From positions 116,422,643 through 116,486,642 of the forward strand of contig NC_062220.1 in the NCBI RefSeq assembly GCF_902686445.1: a DNA stretch of 64,000 nt, written 5' to 3'. Under the pieces are notes generated by a model. That model saw only the letters and a list, made by a program, of their open reading frames with translations, did no database searches and was not told the DNA's origin. Origin of the DNA: Sciurus carolinensis. Its lineage: Eukaryota; Chordata; Mammalia; Rodentia; Sciuridae. The position numbers and the translations under genes were made by a program. This document shows positions 10,960 through 23,416 of this stretch, piece by piece (position 1 is the stretch's first letter; every line of letters starts with the position of its first letter).

Positions 10960-13900
10960 ATGACCAGGAATAAAATTATATCACAATAATAACCCTGAAT
11001 GTTAATGCCCTAAACTCATTAATCAAAGGAGAGACTGGCAGATTGAATAAAAAGAAAGACCCAATAATATGCTGCCTTCAAGAGACTCATCTCATAGAAA
11101 AATATATCCACAGCTAAAGGTGAAAGGATGGGGAAAAACATACCATGCACATGGACTTAGTAAAAAGTAGGGGTCTCCATCCTCATACCAGAAAAAGTGG
11201 ACTTCAAACCTAAGTTAGTCAGAAGGGATAAAGAAGAATATTTCATACTGTTCCAGGGACTGATAAACCAGGAAGACATATGTACATAAACGGAGCATTT
11301 ATGTACATCAAACAAATCCTTCTCAATTTTAAGAATCAAATTGACCAAAACACAATAATCAAGGGTGACTTTAACACACTGCTCTCACCACTGGATAGAT
11401 CATCCAAACAAAAACTGAACAAAGAAACCATAGAACTAAATAATACAATCAATGATATAGACTTAATGAATATGTACAGAGTATTTCATCCATCATTGAG
11501 CAAATACATGTTCTTCTTAGCAGCTCATGAATTCTTCTCCAAAATAGACCATATGCTATGCCACAAAGAAGACATTAGTAAGTACAAAAAAATAGAGATA
11601 CTACCTTGTATTCTATCAACCATAATGGAATGCAATTAGAAATCAATGATAAAATAAAAAACAAAATTTACTCCTACACCTGGAGAGTGAGTAATATGCT
11701 AATGAATGATGAATGATAACTGAAGACATCAGGGAGGAAATAAAAAATTTCTTAGAGGTAAATGAGACCAATGACAAGACATATCAAAACCTCTGGGACA
11801 CTCTGAAAGCAGTACTAAGAGGAAAGTTCATTCTATTGAGCTCACACATTAAAAAAACAAAAATTCAACAACTAAATGACCTAACATTACATCTCAAAGC
11901 CCTATAAAAAGAAGAACAGATCAATATCAAAAAAGTAGAGGACAGGAAATAATTAAAATCAGGGTTGAAATCAATGACATTGAAACAAGAGGAACAATTA
12001 AAAAAACTGACAAAACAAAAAGTTGGTTCTTTGAAAAAGTAAATAAAATTGATAAACCCTTAGCCACACTAATGAAGAGAAAGAGAGAGAAAACTCAAAT
12101 TACTATAATTCATGATGAAAAAGGAAATATCACAACAGGCACTATTGAAATACAAAAACTGATTAGAAGTTATTATGAAAATCTGTACTCCAACTAAATA
12201 GAAAATCTCCAAGACATCAACAGGTTTACAGAGACATATGATCCTCCAAAACTGAATCAGGAAGACATTCACAATTTAAGCAGATAAATTTCAAGCAAAG
12301 AAATAGAAGAAACCATCAAAAGCATACCAACCAAGAAAAGCCCAAGACCAGATGGATTCTCAGCTGAAGTCTACAAGACCTTTAAAGAACTAATACCATA
12401 CTCCTCAAAGTATTCCAAGAAATAGAAAAGGAGGGAATGCTTCCAAACGCATTCTATGAGGTTAACTATGAAGTTAATATCATGCTGATACCAAGACTTT
12501 TCAAGGAAAGAAAACTTTAGACTAATATTCCTGATGAACATAGATGCAAAAAACCTTAACAAAATTCTGGCAAATCACATACAAAAACATATTAAAATGA
12601 TAGTGTACTGTGATCAAGTGGGGTTTATCCTACAGATGCAAGGTTGGTCCAACATCCAGAAATCAATAAATGTAATTCATCACATCAATAGATTTAAAAT
12701 TAAAAATCATATGATTATTTCTATTGATGCTGAGGAAGTGTTTGATAAAATACACCACTCCTTCACGCTTAAAACACTAGAAAAAAAATAGGGATAGTAG
12801 GAACATACCTCAACATTGTAAAGGTTACCTATGCTAAGGCCACAGCCAAAAACATTCTAAACGAAGAAAAACTGAAATCATTCCCTCTAAAAATTGGAAC
12901 AGGACAGGAATGCCCTCTCAGCACTTCTATTCAACATCGTCATTGATATACTAGCCAGAGCAATTAGACAGACCAAAGAAACTAAAGGGATTTGAATAGG
13001 AAAAGAACTCAAGCTGTCACTATTTGCCAATGACATGACTCTATAATTAGAGGATCCAAAAAAACTGCACTAGAAAATGTCTAGACTAATAAGTGAATTT
13101 AGCAAAGTAGCAGGATATAATATCAATACTCACAAATCTAATGCATTTCTATTCATAAGTGATGAATCCTTTGAAAGAGAAATTAAGAAAACCACTCCAT
13201 TCACAATAGCCTAAAAAAAAAATACTTTGGAATCAATCTAATGAAAGCAGTGAAATACCTCTACAATGAAAACTACAGAACACTAAAGAAAAATATTGAA
13301 GAAAACCTTAGAAGATGAAAAGATCTCCCATGTTCTTGGATAGGCAAAATTAATATCGTCAAAATGACCATTCTACCAAAGACACTATATATATTTAATG
13401 CAATTTCAATTAAAATCCCAATAACATTCTTCATAGAAATAGAGGAAGAAATTATGAACTTCATCTGGAAGAATAAGAGATCTTGAATAGCCAAAACCAT
13501 CCTGAGCAGAAAAAGTGAAACAGGAGGTATCAGAATACCAGACCTTAAACAATACTACAGAGCAACAGTGATAAAACAACATGGTATTGGCACCAAAATA
13601 GACAGGTAGACTAATGGTACACAATAGAAGACACAGACAAACAGGCATAAATACAGTTACTTCATACTAGACAAAGGAGCCAAAAACATACAATGGAGAA
13701 AGGATGCCTCTTCAACAAATGGTGCTGGGAAAACTGGAAATTCATATGCAGTAAAATGAAATTAAATCTCTATCTCTCACCCTGCACAAAACTCAACTCA
13801 AAATGGATCAAGGACTTATGAATTAGACCAGAGACCCTGCACCAAATATAAGCCAGAACAGGTCTAAATCTTCATCTGTTGGCTTAGGATCACACATCCT

Positions 13901-14726
13901 TAACAAGACTCCCAAAGCACAAGAAATCAAAGCAAGAATCAATAAATGGGATGGACTCAAACTAAAAAGTTTTTTCTCAGCAAAGGATACAATCAATGAT
14001 GAGAAAAGAGCCTACAGAGTGGGAGAAAATCTTTTCCACGTGCACTTCAGATAGAGCACTAATTTCCAAAATTTATAAAGAACTTACAAAATTTTACACC
14101 AAAAATACAAAGAACCCAATGAATAAATGGGCTAAGGAACTGGACAGATAATTTACAGAAGAAGATACACAAGTGATAAATAAATATATGAAAAAGTGTT
14201 CAACATCTCCAGTAATAAAAGAAATGCAAATTAAAACAACTCTAAGGTTTCATCTTGGTCCAATGGCTATTATCAAGAACACAAACAATAATAGATTTTG
14301 GCGTGGATGTGGGGTAAAAGGCACACTTTTACATTGCTGGTGGAGCTGCAAATTGGTGCAGCCACTCTGGAAAGCAGTATGGAGAATCCTCAGAAAATTT
14401 GGAATGGACCCACTTTTGACCCAGTTATCCCACTCCTCGGTTTATACCCAAAGGACTTAAAATTTACATACTACAGTAAAGCAGCCACATCATTGTTTGT
14501 AGCAGCTCAATTCACAATAGCTAGATTGTGGAACCAACCTAGATGCCCTTCAATAGATGAATAGATAAATAAACTGTGGTATATATACACAATGGAATAT
14601 TATTCAGTCACAGAGAAGAATAATGCATTTGGAGATAAATGCATGGAATTGGAGAATATCATGCTAAGTGAAATAAGCCAATCCCAAAAAACCAAAGACC
14701 GAATGTTTTCCCTGCTAAGTGGATGA
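10960..14726 (+). pseudogene. L1 ORF2 remnant (copy 1)
   Basis: It follows ORF1 after about 60 bp, the usual L1 spacing. The endonuclease part is visible at 10960-11640 (NALNSLI-like start, then QETHL-like and GDFNT-like motifs). The reverse transcriptase lies at about 12300-13060, where the FADD catalytic motif has become FAND-like (TTTGCCAATGAC at 13022). The Cys-rich C-terminus ends near 14726. At least a dozen stops and frameshifts are spread along it. Confidence 0.85.
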
Positions 14727-14972
14727 TCATATATAATAGGGGTCGTGGTGGCAGTGAGAGAAGAATGGAGGAACTTTAGATCATGTAGGGGGAAATGGGG
14801 GGGGGGTGTAAAAATGGTGGAATGAGACAGAATCATTACCCTATGTACATGTATGATTACATGAATGGTATGAATGTACATTGTGTACAACCATAGAAAT
14901 GAAAAGATGTACCCCATGTGTGTACAATGAACCAAAATGCAGTCTATAAAAATAAAAACATAATTAAAAAAA
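14727..14972 (+). repeat. L1 3' UTR and A-rich tail (copy 1)
   Basis: A G-rich tract at 14799-14806 and the conserved CATTACCCTATGTACATGTA stretch (near 14834) match the 3' UTRs of the other L1s in the window. The A-rich tail follows. Confidence 0.8.
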
Positions 14973-15017
14973 AGAGTAACCTTATTGCATAGGATCTTTG
15001 TGAGAATTGGGATATAT

Positions 15018-15356
15018 TGTTAGGGACCAGAACAGTACCAGCATATAGTATCTGAGGTCAATGAGACTCCTTAGCCCTCCCAGAAGTGTTTACTCCTTTA
15101 TAAGAAGTTACTAACCCAACATCTAACTGGGTCTCATGAACTCTGAAAGAATAAAATGGCAAAAGAAAAGTCAAGAGAAGTATTTTGGGAGGCTAGCCTG
15201 CCTAGAGTCAACTACACGGAGAGATCAATAAAGAATTTTGGAGTAGCTGGCTTCATCCTTCCTCTACTTCTTAATCACAGGGTCCTCCAAATACTCAAGT
15301 ATTTTCCCCAAGACTGAATGTTGGTGTCTGGTGGGAGAGGATGTTAAGGGACAAAA
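15018..15356 (+). repeat. Possible solo LTR
   Basis: The segment starts TGTTAGGGACC, contains AATAAA at 15227-15232 followed by a T/C-rich stretch, and ends near GGGACA. These are the gross features of a class II-type solo LTR. No internal retroviral sequence or target duplication was seen. It immediately follows the L1 tail. Confidence 0.35.
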
Positions 15357-16270
15357 GCAGTTGATTCTATGAATGAGTTTTTGAAATGTGGTATTTGTTT
15401 TCCTGTTCAAGTCTGTTGGAAGGGAAGCTGTTGGAGAAATGAATGGCCCTTCCTTTCTTTTGCACTGTGAGTTCTGTTTTCTCAGGTTGGTGCAAATGCA
15501 GAATCCTTGAGACAGACCTTGCCTTCCTTTGCTCCCTTTTCTTTATTTGCATGTCCCTCTACTCCTACAAAGTGTATAGGGTGAGGTTTGCATTACAAGT
15601 AGGGATTCCTAATTACACTTAGTAGCCCAACTGGAACTGTGGGAAATATTCTCTGCTAACCATGAAGGAAACCACACTTTATCTCCACTGTAAAACCTTA
15701 GCTACAGCTGTTTCTTGGCAAAATGCTTTCCTCTTTATGAGTATTCAGACTACTGTTCAAATCTCTATTATAAATGATTCCTCCCTTCTCTTGGTCTTAG
15801 GACCAGGAGAGGCTAGGTTTGGTCTGAAAGTTTATGTGAACACATACTTACATACTTGGGAAATCAGGGTTTGAGGATATCTCCTGTGACTAGCACAGTA
15901 AATTGAAAATGTTTGTTGAAAAATAAAATTTATATGTCATCTAAAATATATATGGGGAGGGAGATGTGTGCTGTATCCCACAGTACCCAGTATAAATTAT
16001 TGTATTCAGTGTGTTCATAATCACATCTGCATCTTTGAACTATGTCAATCATACTCAGATTGAGGGGGAAAATTCCATTTTATAGGCCTGAAATAACTAG
16101 TGGATGTAGGAAAAGCACAAAACAGCATTACCACTTTTGAGATGTATTATTCTAAACATTTCATCCAGTTTATGCAGGCTATTTATTCACCTGTAAAGAG
16201 GGTAAAGACAACAACCTCACTGACTGTTTCAATAATTACCATTAAAGACATTAAAACACACATACACACA
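15357..16270. other. Unassigned intergenic DNA
   Basis: No recognisable gene. The short open frames at 15662-15874 and 16100-16309 have no family resemblance or start context. Confidence 0.4.
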
Positions 16271-16271
16271 C

Positions 16272-16718
16272 AAAAAAGGAAAAGGAAATATCATAATTGG
16301 CACTACTGAAATACAGATGATAATCTAAAATTATTTTTGACAATTTATACTCCAATAGAATAGAAAATATTGAAGACATTGACAAATTTCTAGAGACATA
16401 TGACCTACCCAAATTGAATCACAAGGACATAGACAATTTAAACAGATCAATTTCAAGCAATGAACTTGAAGATGCCATCCAAAGCCTACCAAAAAAGAAA
16501 AGTCCAGTACCAGATGGATTCTCAGCAGAGTTCTACAAGACCTCAAAGAACAACTAACACCAATCTTCCTTAAATTATTTCATGAAATAGCAAAGGAGGG
16601 AACTCTGTGAAACTCATTCTATGAAGCTAGTATCACCCTGATACCAAACCCAGACAAAAACACTTCAAGGAAAGAAAACTTCAGACCTATATCCCTGATG
16701 AACATAGATGCAAAAATA
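16272..16718 (+). mobile_element. L1 ORF2 fragment, left half of a split element (copy 2)
   Basis: It covers the end of the linker and the start of the reverse transcriptase domain of ORF2, including the [19 protein letters not shown] stretch near 16500-16540 and a final MNIDAK-like stretch. It ends abruptly after GATGCAAAAAT. The frame is broken by indels and stops. The sequence that should follow reappears at 20284, in the same orientation. Confidence 0.85.
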
Positions 16719-18904
16719 ACATATATTTTTCACTGGCTCAAAGTATATAGTAATTGTCTTATGATAGCACCTCAGTCTCTGAGGGTCTTGTCTCCCTACT
16801 AACCTAAAAACTGAGATTTGGTAGACCATTATATTAGTCAGTCAAGTCAACCTCTTCTGGGTGAGACTTGGTACATGGAGAAAATTATGAATTTCAGAAT
16901 CATGGTCCTACTACTGTGAAATGAGTTTTGCTGTGAAATGAGTTTCTGATTTAGAAGTTAAAATGAAGAATACCCATGTCTGTAAGATCATGGTTGGTAG
17001 TATTATGGAAAGGGACCTCAGAGTCATATCCAAAAGTAGTATCTAGTTTAGTAAGGACAAGTTGCTGGCATTTCCATTAGAGAAGTAGTGTAATTAGACA
17101 CCAGGTAGCTGGTGTTTCCCAGGAAATGAGACTCTTGGTAGCCTGGTCTTTGTTCCTAGCAGGATAAGGAGCAGTAACAGGAGCAAGTTCAAATTGGTGA
17201 GAGGAACCTCTTGTTATTGAGTCTATGCATAATTTCTATCCCTGTTCCTATATTTGCTTTGTACATAAGTCCACTGAGCAAGCATGGGATACTAGGGAAA
17301 GAGGCTGACTGATGTCCTCAGGATGAGTCTTCCTATCCACTTGATTAATGAAGACTTTCTCTTCAGTGGTTGTCCTTTGATAAATATTATACGGGACACA
17401 AATATCCTCAAATTTTGAGTTTATTCTTAGAGGCCCCTTCATTTACCTCTGCCTCAAATCTCGTCATCGGTCCTCTGACCTTATTTTTTCAAAATCTTTG
17501 GCTAACCTGTTGACCACTGATTATAAAATACTGTAGATATAAACCCCAAGATTTCTCTTTACCTATATAAGGAGAAACTTTATAATCAGAAGTTCCACCT
17601 CAAGAACTTATGCTGAGATTTTTCTTCACCTCTCTCTTGCATAGACATTACAAGTTGGAGTGGTAATTACTACAGCATATTATGGAGAATCACCCATAAA
17701 CCAGGTCTGACTTCTTCCTCAGTTACCAAGTTACAGGTAATCCTTATTAGATCATTGGTGTGGACTGAAGAAGAGGAAGCTGTGCAGGAGAAATAGGCAT
17801 TATAGGTAACTGAGTTACTTCATCATGGAGGTTACATTTGTCTTCAGTGCCTGCTGGTGCCTGATCTTATATGTATCACTTCATTTGTACATGACCAAGT
17901 TTATGATTTTATATTCATAATACTCAGTTCATGATACTCAGCTCAGTTCCCACAATTGATGTCATAAGAGTAAGTGTTCCTATTCAAGCAATCTGAAGCA
18001 AAAGTTTCAGTGGCTATTAGCTCTGTTTTTTTTTTTTTTTTTTTTTTTTCCCCCGGAAGAATGTGTGGTTCTGATTTAAAATCCTAAGGCTGTACTGGAC
18101 TTGTGAAGGGTACTAATACAACCTCACCATATGCCATTGCTACATCAAACAACACAGTATATTCTGAGTTCTAAGCCCAAGAAGCACAGCAGCTCACATT
18201 ATAGTCTGAATCTGCAGTCTTATTACTCTGGGATTCACTCAAAATTGGCAACTCCATGGGTTAATCAATAAGTAGGTTAGAGTACCACTTTCACATATGG
18301 GATACATTGATTCCAAACATCAAAGGTGCCTGGAAAGCATTTACTTTAATGTATGAGTACAAGGTGAAGCAACTTATCTTCCACAATGGGATATACTGGG
18401 ATACACCTCAAAGCACTGAAGTCCTAAAATCTTCACCAAGCTTATAGTTTTCTGAATTTTTGTGGGTTTTATCTCCTTCCATCTTTTAAATATGAGTCTT
18501 CTAAGGCACTTGGAATATTTTTTTCTATTCATTAGGTACAGTTAACATGTTTGGTGGGATATTAAAATGAATGTCTTTAAATACTGGATTATGTGATATA
18601 ACTAGAAAGCTGATATAATCCTAAAGTAAGATAGAGTCCCACAGAGAAAGTGTGCAGCTTGTACTTATTTCTAGTGGTCTTCACAAATTGATATAGAGTA
18701 AATTAATTTGCAGGTCAAGAGCTAGATACCAAGTACCCAGAGCTATGTTAATTTGTTCTAGTATAAGACTACAGTTTGTAAGAACAACTATAATTGGCAT
18801 CACCATCTACTTAAATTTGATAATGTGCAGTAATTCTCTGAAACCCCTTCTGCTTATGCATAAGTCCAAGTGGTGAGTTAAGGGGGAATGTTATAGAAAT
18901 CATA
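16719..18904. other. DNA lying between the two halves of the split L1; unassigned
   Basis: No gene or clear repeat was recognised. A T run of about 23 at 18028-18050, followed by CCCCC, could be the reverse-oriented tail of a retroposed copy, but no SINE body is visible next to it. Confidence 0.4.
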
Positions 18905-20090
18905 CTTCACAGGAATAATCTTTTCAACATTTGGAATTTGTTGGTACTGGAACATTTGGATATCTACATGAAAAACAAAAACAAAAAATGTTCCCCTACT
19001 TCACTTCATACCCCAGATCAATGCCAGGAGAATTACAGACCTAAGTGTGAAAGGCAAAATATTTTAAAAGAAAATATGGAAGAGTATTTTATTGACCTTT
19101 GGGTCCTGGTCTTAAGACACAAAAGCAATATCTTTATAGAAAAGATTGATAACATGTACTACATTGAAATTAAGAATAACTGTTCATTGAAAAATATTAA
19201 AGATAATAGAAGGGCAAAATATGGAATGAAGAAAGTATTTGAACATATTTAATTTATATTGGTAAAATTTCCAAAATGTTAACAAAAATAGAACATAGCC
19301 AGAGAATCTTGAATAGGTATTTTGCAACAGAGAATATCCAAATGTTCAAAAAATATTAAAAATCAGGAGAAATACAGATTAAACCATGATAAGGTATCAC
19401 TAGCCACTTACCAGAATAACTAAAATTTGTTTAAAAGATGGATGATAGAAGAGTTGGTAAAGAAGTGGAACATGGCAATGCTGATATACTGTTTGTGGGA
19501 ATATATACTGACCCAATGACTTTGAACAGCTTGATATTATCTAGAAAAATGTAAGATTCCCCACATTATGACCCAGCAATTCTGCATTTAGTTGTATACC
19601 TTACATAAGTTTGTCTATTTGTTCAGAAATTTCATGTTCATATGTTCATTTTAAAACCCAAATGAATCAACCAAATAACCATCATCATTGAATAGATGAA
19701 TAAATTGTGGTATCTTCATACAACAGAATACTTCATAGTAAACTAAATGGGTGAACTATAGACACACGGAGAAACTTGGAGTCATCAAATAAATTAAACA
19801 CAAAATACTATAAAATGATTCCTGAAGTTCAAAAACAGGTAAAATGATTTTAAATTAGGGTGCATAAAATAAGGAAGTTGCTAAAATAAAAGTCAGGATG
19901 ACAGTTACCTGTAAGAGAAAAGGATGAGGTTGTGGTTGGAAAGAGGCATGTGAGGGATTCTTTGAGAGTTGACTATGCCTCCTATTCCTATCCTGGGTCC
20001 TGGTTTCTCACATTTTTTTATAATATTATAGTTATAATAATGTAAATTTCTATATTTCTTCCCCCAAATAGTTGTGGCTTAAAAAATGCC
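18905..20090 (+). mobile_element. Ancient L1 3' portion (mammalian-wide type)
   Basis: The segment resembles the C-terminal part of ORF2 and the 3' UTR of old mammalian L1s. There is a stretch parallel to the IDLWVL-like region near 19090-19110, then AATAGATGAATAAATTGTGG near 19692, then CTATAGACACACGG near 19755, and an ATACTATAAAATGATTCC stretch near 19806. It is far more diverged than the other L1s, with no intact frame beyond 104 codons. The edges are approximate. Confidence 0.6.
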
Positions 20091-20283
20091 AGAGTTATTA
20101 CAATACTTTGGTAAATAAGAAAAATACTTATGGTAATTTAAAAACATTTATAACTAGTATAAATTTTTAATCCTAAAATTTGACTTAGTTACAAACAAAA
20201 CTGTAAAGTAGGCATAGAAGAGTTCGCTTATTTTAAGTGATAGGGAAATCTTTATAGAGCTGACACTTCTGGCAATTGTATAC

Positions 20284-20892
20284 AAAAACATAAAAGATAG
20301 TGCACCATGATCAAGTGATTCATCCCAGGTATGCAAGGTTGGTTCAACATCCAGAAATCAATAAATATAATTCATCACATCAGTAGACTTAAAGTTAAGA
20401 ATCATATGATCATTTCAATAGATGCAGAAAAATCCTCATGTTCAAAACACAAGAAAAAAATAGGGGCAGTAGGAACATACCTCAACATTGTAAAGGCTAT
20501 CTATGCTAACCCCAAGGCCAACATCATTCTAAATGGAGAAAAACTGAAAGTATTCCCTTTAAAAGCTGAAACAAGACAGGGATGCCCTCTTTCACCTCTT
20601 CTATTCAACATCATCCTTGAAACTAGCCAGAGCAATTAGACCAAGAAATTAAAGGGATACATATAGGAAAAAAAGAACTCAAATTATAACTATTTGCTGA
20701 TGACATAATTCTATATTTAGAGAATCCAAAATATTCCACCAGAAAACTTCTAGAACTCATAAATGAATTCAGCAAAGTAGCAGTATATAAAATCAACACT
20801 CACAAATTTAATGCATTTTTATTCATAAGTGATGAATCCTCAGAAAGAGAAATTAGGAAACTACCTCATTCACACTAGCCTAAAAGAAAAAA
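20284..20892 (+). mobile_element. L1 ORF2 fragment, right half of a split element (copy 2)
   Basis: It picks up the ORF2 reverse transcriptase only about 25 bases after the point where 16272-16718 stops: QKHIKD-like, then [15 protein letters not shown], then the [11 protein letters not shown] motif near 20580 and the FADD-like catalytic region (TTTGCTGATGAC at 20692). It stops near 20892 without a 3' UTR or tail. Frameshifts occur before the catalytic motif. Confidence 0.85.
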
Positions 20893-21711
20893 GCATTCAA
20901 ATATTACCTGCATATAGTACATGCCATGTGGTAAAATTTTGTACGTGGCAATTTCAGCCTCAGATGTGATCTTAATGACAAAGAAAATTTCTTTCTTTTT
21001 TTTTGACTGTGCCATTCTATGCTTTAAATAGATGGTTTAGCCAGTAACTGTGGAAAATGGGAGATCAGTATAGATTAATAGATGATGGGTGCTGACTCTT
21101 CAGGGAGGAAAGATTTAAAATTACTGCTAAGAGGGTGAGTGACAATGGAAAGGTAATTCCAGGTGGATGAAGCTTTATTCTTAGAGTCATAATTCAGGAA
21201 GACAGAAATGAAAAAGCTCTGGGGATGAAGAAACCAACCTATGGAAAAGAGTGGAGGGAAATAAGATTGATGCCAGGCTGTGAAGGGTCTTGATTGTCAT
21301 GCTGCTGAGTCCAGGTACTGAGGAATACTTAAAATATTGTGTATATTCAGTACAACACAGGTTGCCTTCAAAGGAACACTGAATATTGCTGCACATGACT
21401 TGAGTTTCTGTTATGTTCTTCATTAGGTAACATATCATTTATATGTAAAATATTTCCTCTGTTGAGATACAAATTCACTTACTCATTCATTTATCAAACA
21501 ATTATCAATTTTTATTTCACCTGAGGTACATCAGCATAGGTAAGATCTGTGGAATTAAAGATTGTACTCATGTTTAGCCCAGTTGTTATAAGCTATTTTC
21601 TCAATCTTCTATATTTACTTGTTTCTGTAATTTAATTTTCTGTCTTTAAGGAACATGGTGCCTATACTTTGAATTTCAGATGAACTGTGTATAACAATAC
21701 ATGTCTTTAGA
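20893..21711. other. Unassigned intergenic DNA
   Basis: No gene or recognised repeat on either strand. Confidence 0.4.
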
Positions 21712-21919
21712 GCAGTAGTTCTCAAATTTGGCAGTATTGACATTTGGGGCCTTTGTTTTGGAGGCCTTCCCTGTGCATTATAGGATGCTTAGCAGCATCT
21801 CTGCCTTCCATTGCCAGACACCAGTAACATTCTTTCCAAGTGGTGACAAGCAGAACTCTATCTAGGTGTTACAAAATGACACCCAAGAAGTGGAATTGCC
21901 TTAAGGGAAGAATCACTAT
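21712..21919 (-). mobile_element. MER5A-like non-autonomous hAT DNA transposon
   Basis: Read on this strand it has the MER5A plan: terminal CAGTAGTTCTCAA-type inverted repeats at both ends (the right end reads GAATCACTA on the plus strand), with CATTATAGGATGCTTAGCAGC and GCCAGACACCAGTAACAT in the interior. MER5A is a short internally deleted relative of hAT-Charlie elements and is ancient in mammals. The 8-bp target duplication is no longer clear. Confidence 0.75.
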
Positions 21920-23416
21920 TTTGGGCTAATAAAATAACAGAATATACTCCATGTATTTTCAGAAATGTTCCAGTAGTATTAGTCAAGATAAACTATATGA
22001 AAACCTTGCTTTGAGTTGTTTTGACAGGAACTTACCATTTATAAAGATAGATCTTTTCCAGTTGTCAAAAAATGGAATTCAGTAAAAGCATCTCAGAGAA
22101 ATTATATTTGTGACCATAGACTACCACTTGTATCACCAGTTTGTATTAATCTTTAAAAACACAAATACAAGTAACAAATTGAGCTCCCTATCCAGTCCAC
22201 ATGTTCATTGCATTACTGATAGTAAATGGAAAAAAAAAAGATTTTTAAGAAGTCCTTTACCTCTTCACATTTTTAATATACTGCATCTTAGAGGTGTGAT
22301 TTTTTTCCATTAATTCCTTCCATTCAAACATGTCCAAACACCACCAGAAATTATGAAGGAAAAGAAAGCCTTGTGAAAGTGTTCAGTGAAAAGCGCTGAG
22401 TTCTGAAATGACTCACTCAGTTGATCTTCAAATCTACACTATTCAACCAGAGCATTGGAAGCTCCTTAAAACGAAATAAGAGCAGTGATGTCTCTGGCTG
22501 ATGGCCTGACATGTGCATCCCTTCTTCCCTTGCATCTGTCCTATTTGGTTTGGGTTCATATTATTCTTCTACAATGCGCTCAGGTATGAATTAGATGCAG
22601 AATCTGAACATACAGTGAGATCAAATTGACAGAGGGTCTGGGGTGTGGTGACAGTATACATGATCATTTTCAACAATGGATTCAATCCCAGAGCCCCCTA
22701 AGAAGTGCACAAACCTAGTGGGAATTTCTAAGTCACGTAAATCTTGTAGAAAACATCTAAATTACGCTTTGGGTAAAAAAGAACACTTAGCAAAACACCA
22801 TTATAACTCCATTACCATTTGGATCAATGAAAGACAAGAAAAAAATGTTAACTTTTGCCTCTATGACTAAAGAACATATTGTCAAAATACTTTCTCAAGT
22901 TGATAATTTAACAAAGCTTCCACTTGCCAGGATGTAAATCAAAAGTTAATCTTTCAGCTAATTTGAACATTGTCAGTAATAAGCATACAAAAATATTTTA
23001 ATTAATACATCTTTGATTTTTAATACCCTTTACTCACCATTCTATCTTTCTCCACTAAGGAAATGTGTAATGTCTAATCCCTATGCTTTAAACATCTACT
23101 CTTCCAACAGATTTTATATTATACAATCAAAATGGGTAACATTACACAATGCTACAATATATGTATGCTATGTATGCATATATGCATATATTTTAAGAAT
23201 CTATTCATAAGGTTATGAAGGGTGTTGAATAGTATACAAATGGGTAGAAGTGCCAAGAATTTGCAATGAAATGGTATTCAATACAATTCACTTTGTTTCC
23301 TTTATTCTGTTATTAATGTAAGCAGCTTCCATTTGAAATCAGTAGTTTGTTGTAGTAATGTTTTTTACTTATAAGTCATTTTCCCTCATCAACCATCTCG
23401 AAGAAGTTTAAAGCAC
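21920..23416. other. Unassigned AT-rich intergenic DNA
   Basis: No gene recognised. A short TATG/CATA-rich tract lies at 23155-23192. Confidence 0.4.

Larger units (their letters stand above)
10050..14972 (+). mobile_element. L1 element, 5'-truncated, old (copy 1)
   Basis: The element begins inside ORF1 and runs through ORF2 to a 3' UTR and an A-rich tail near 14940-14972. There is no 5' UTR. It shares the order and sequence of the other L1s here but has many more stops and frameshifts, so it is older than the copies at 25.7-32.2 and 48.0-54.6 kb. I found no convincing target duplication: its left edge abuts the LTR-like segment and its right flank begins GAGTAACC. Confidence 0.9.

Noticed and set aside
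18028..18053. SINE tail at the T run followed by CCCCC
   Set aside because: No tRNA- or 7SL-derived body with A and B boxes adjoins it on either side.
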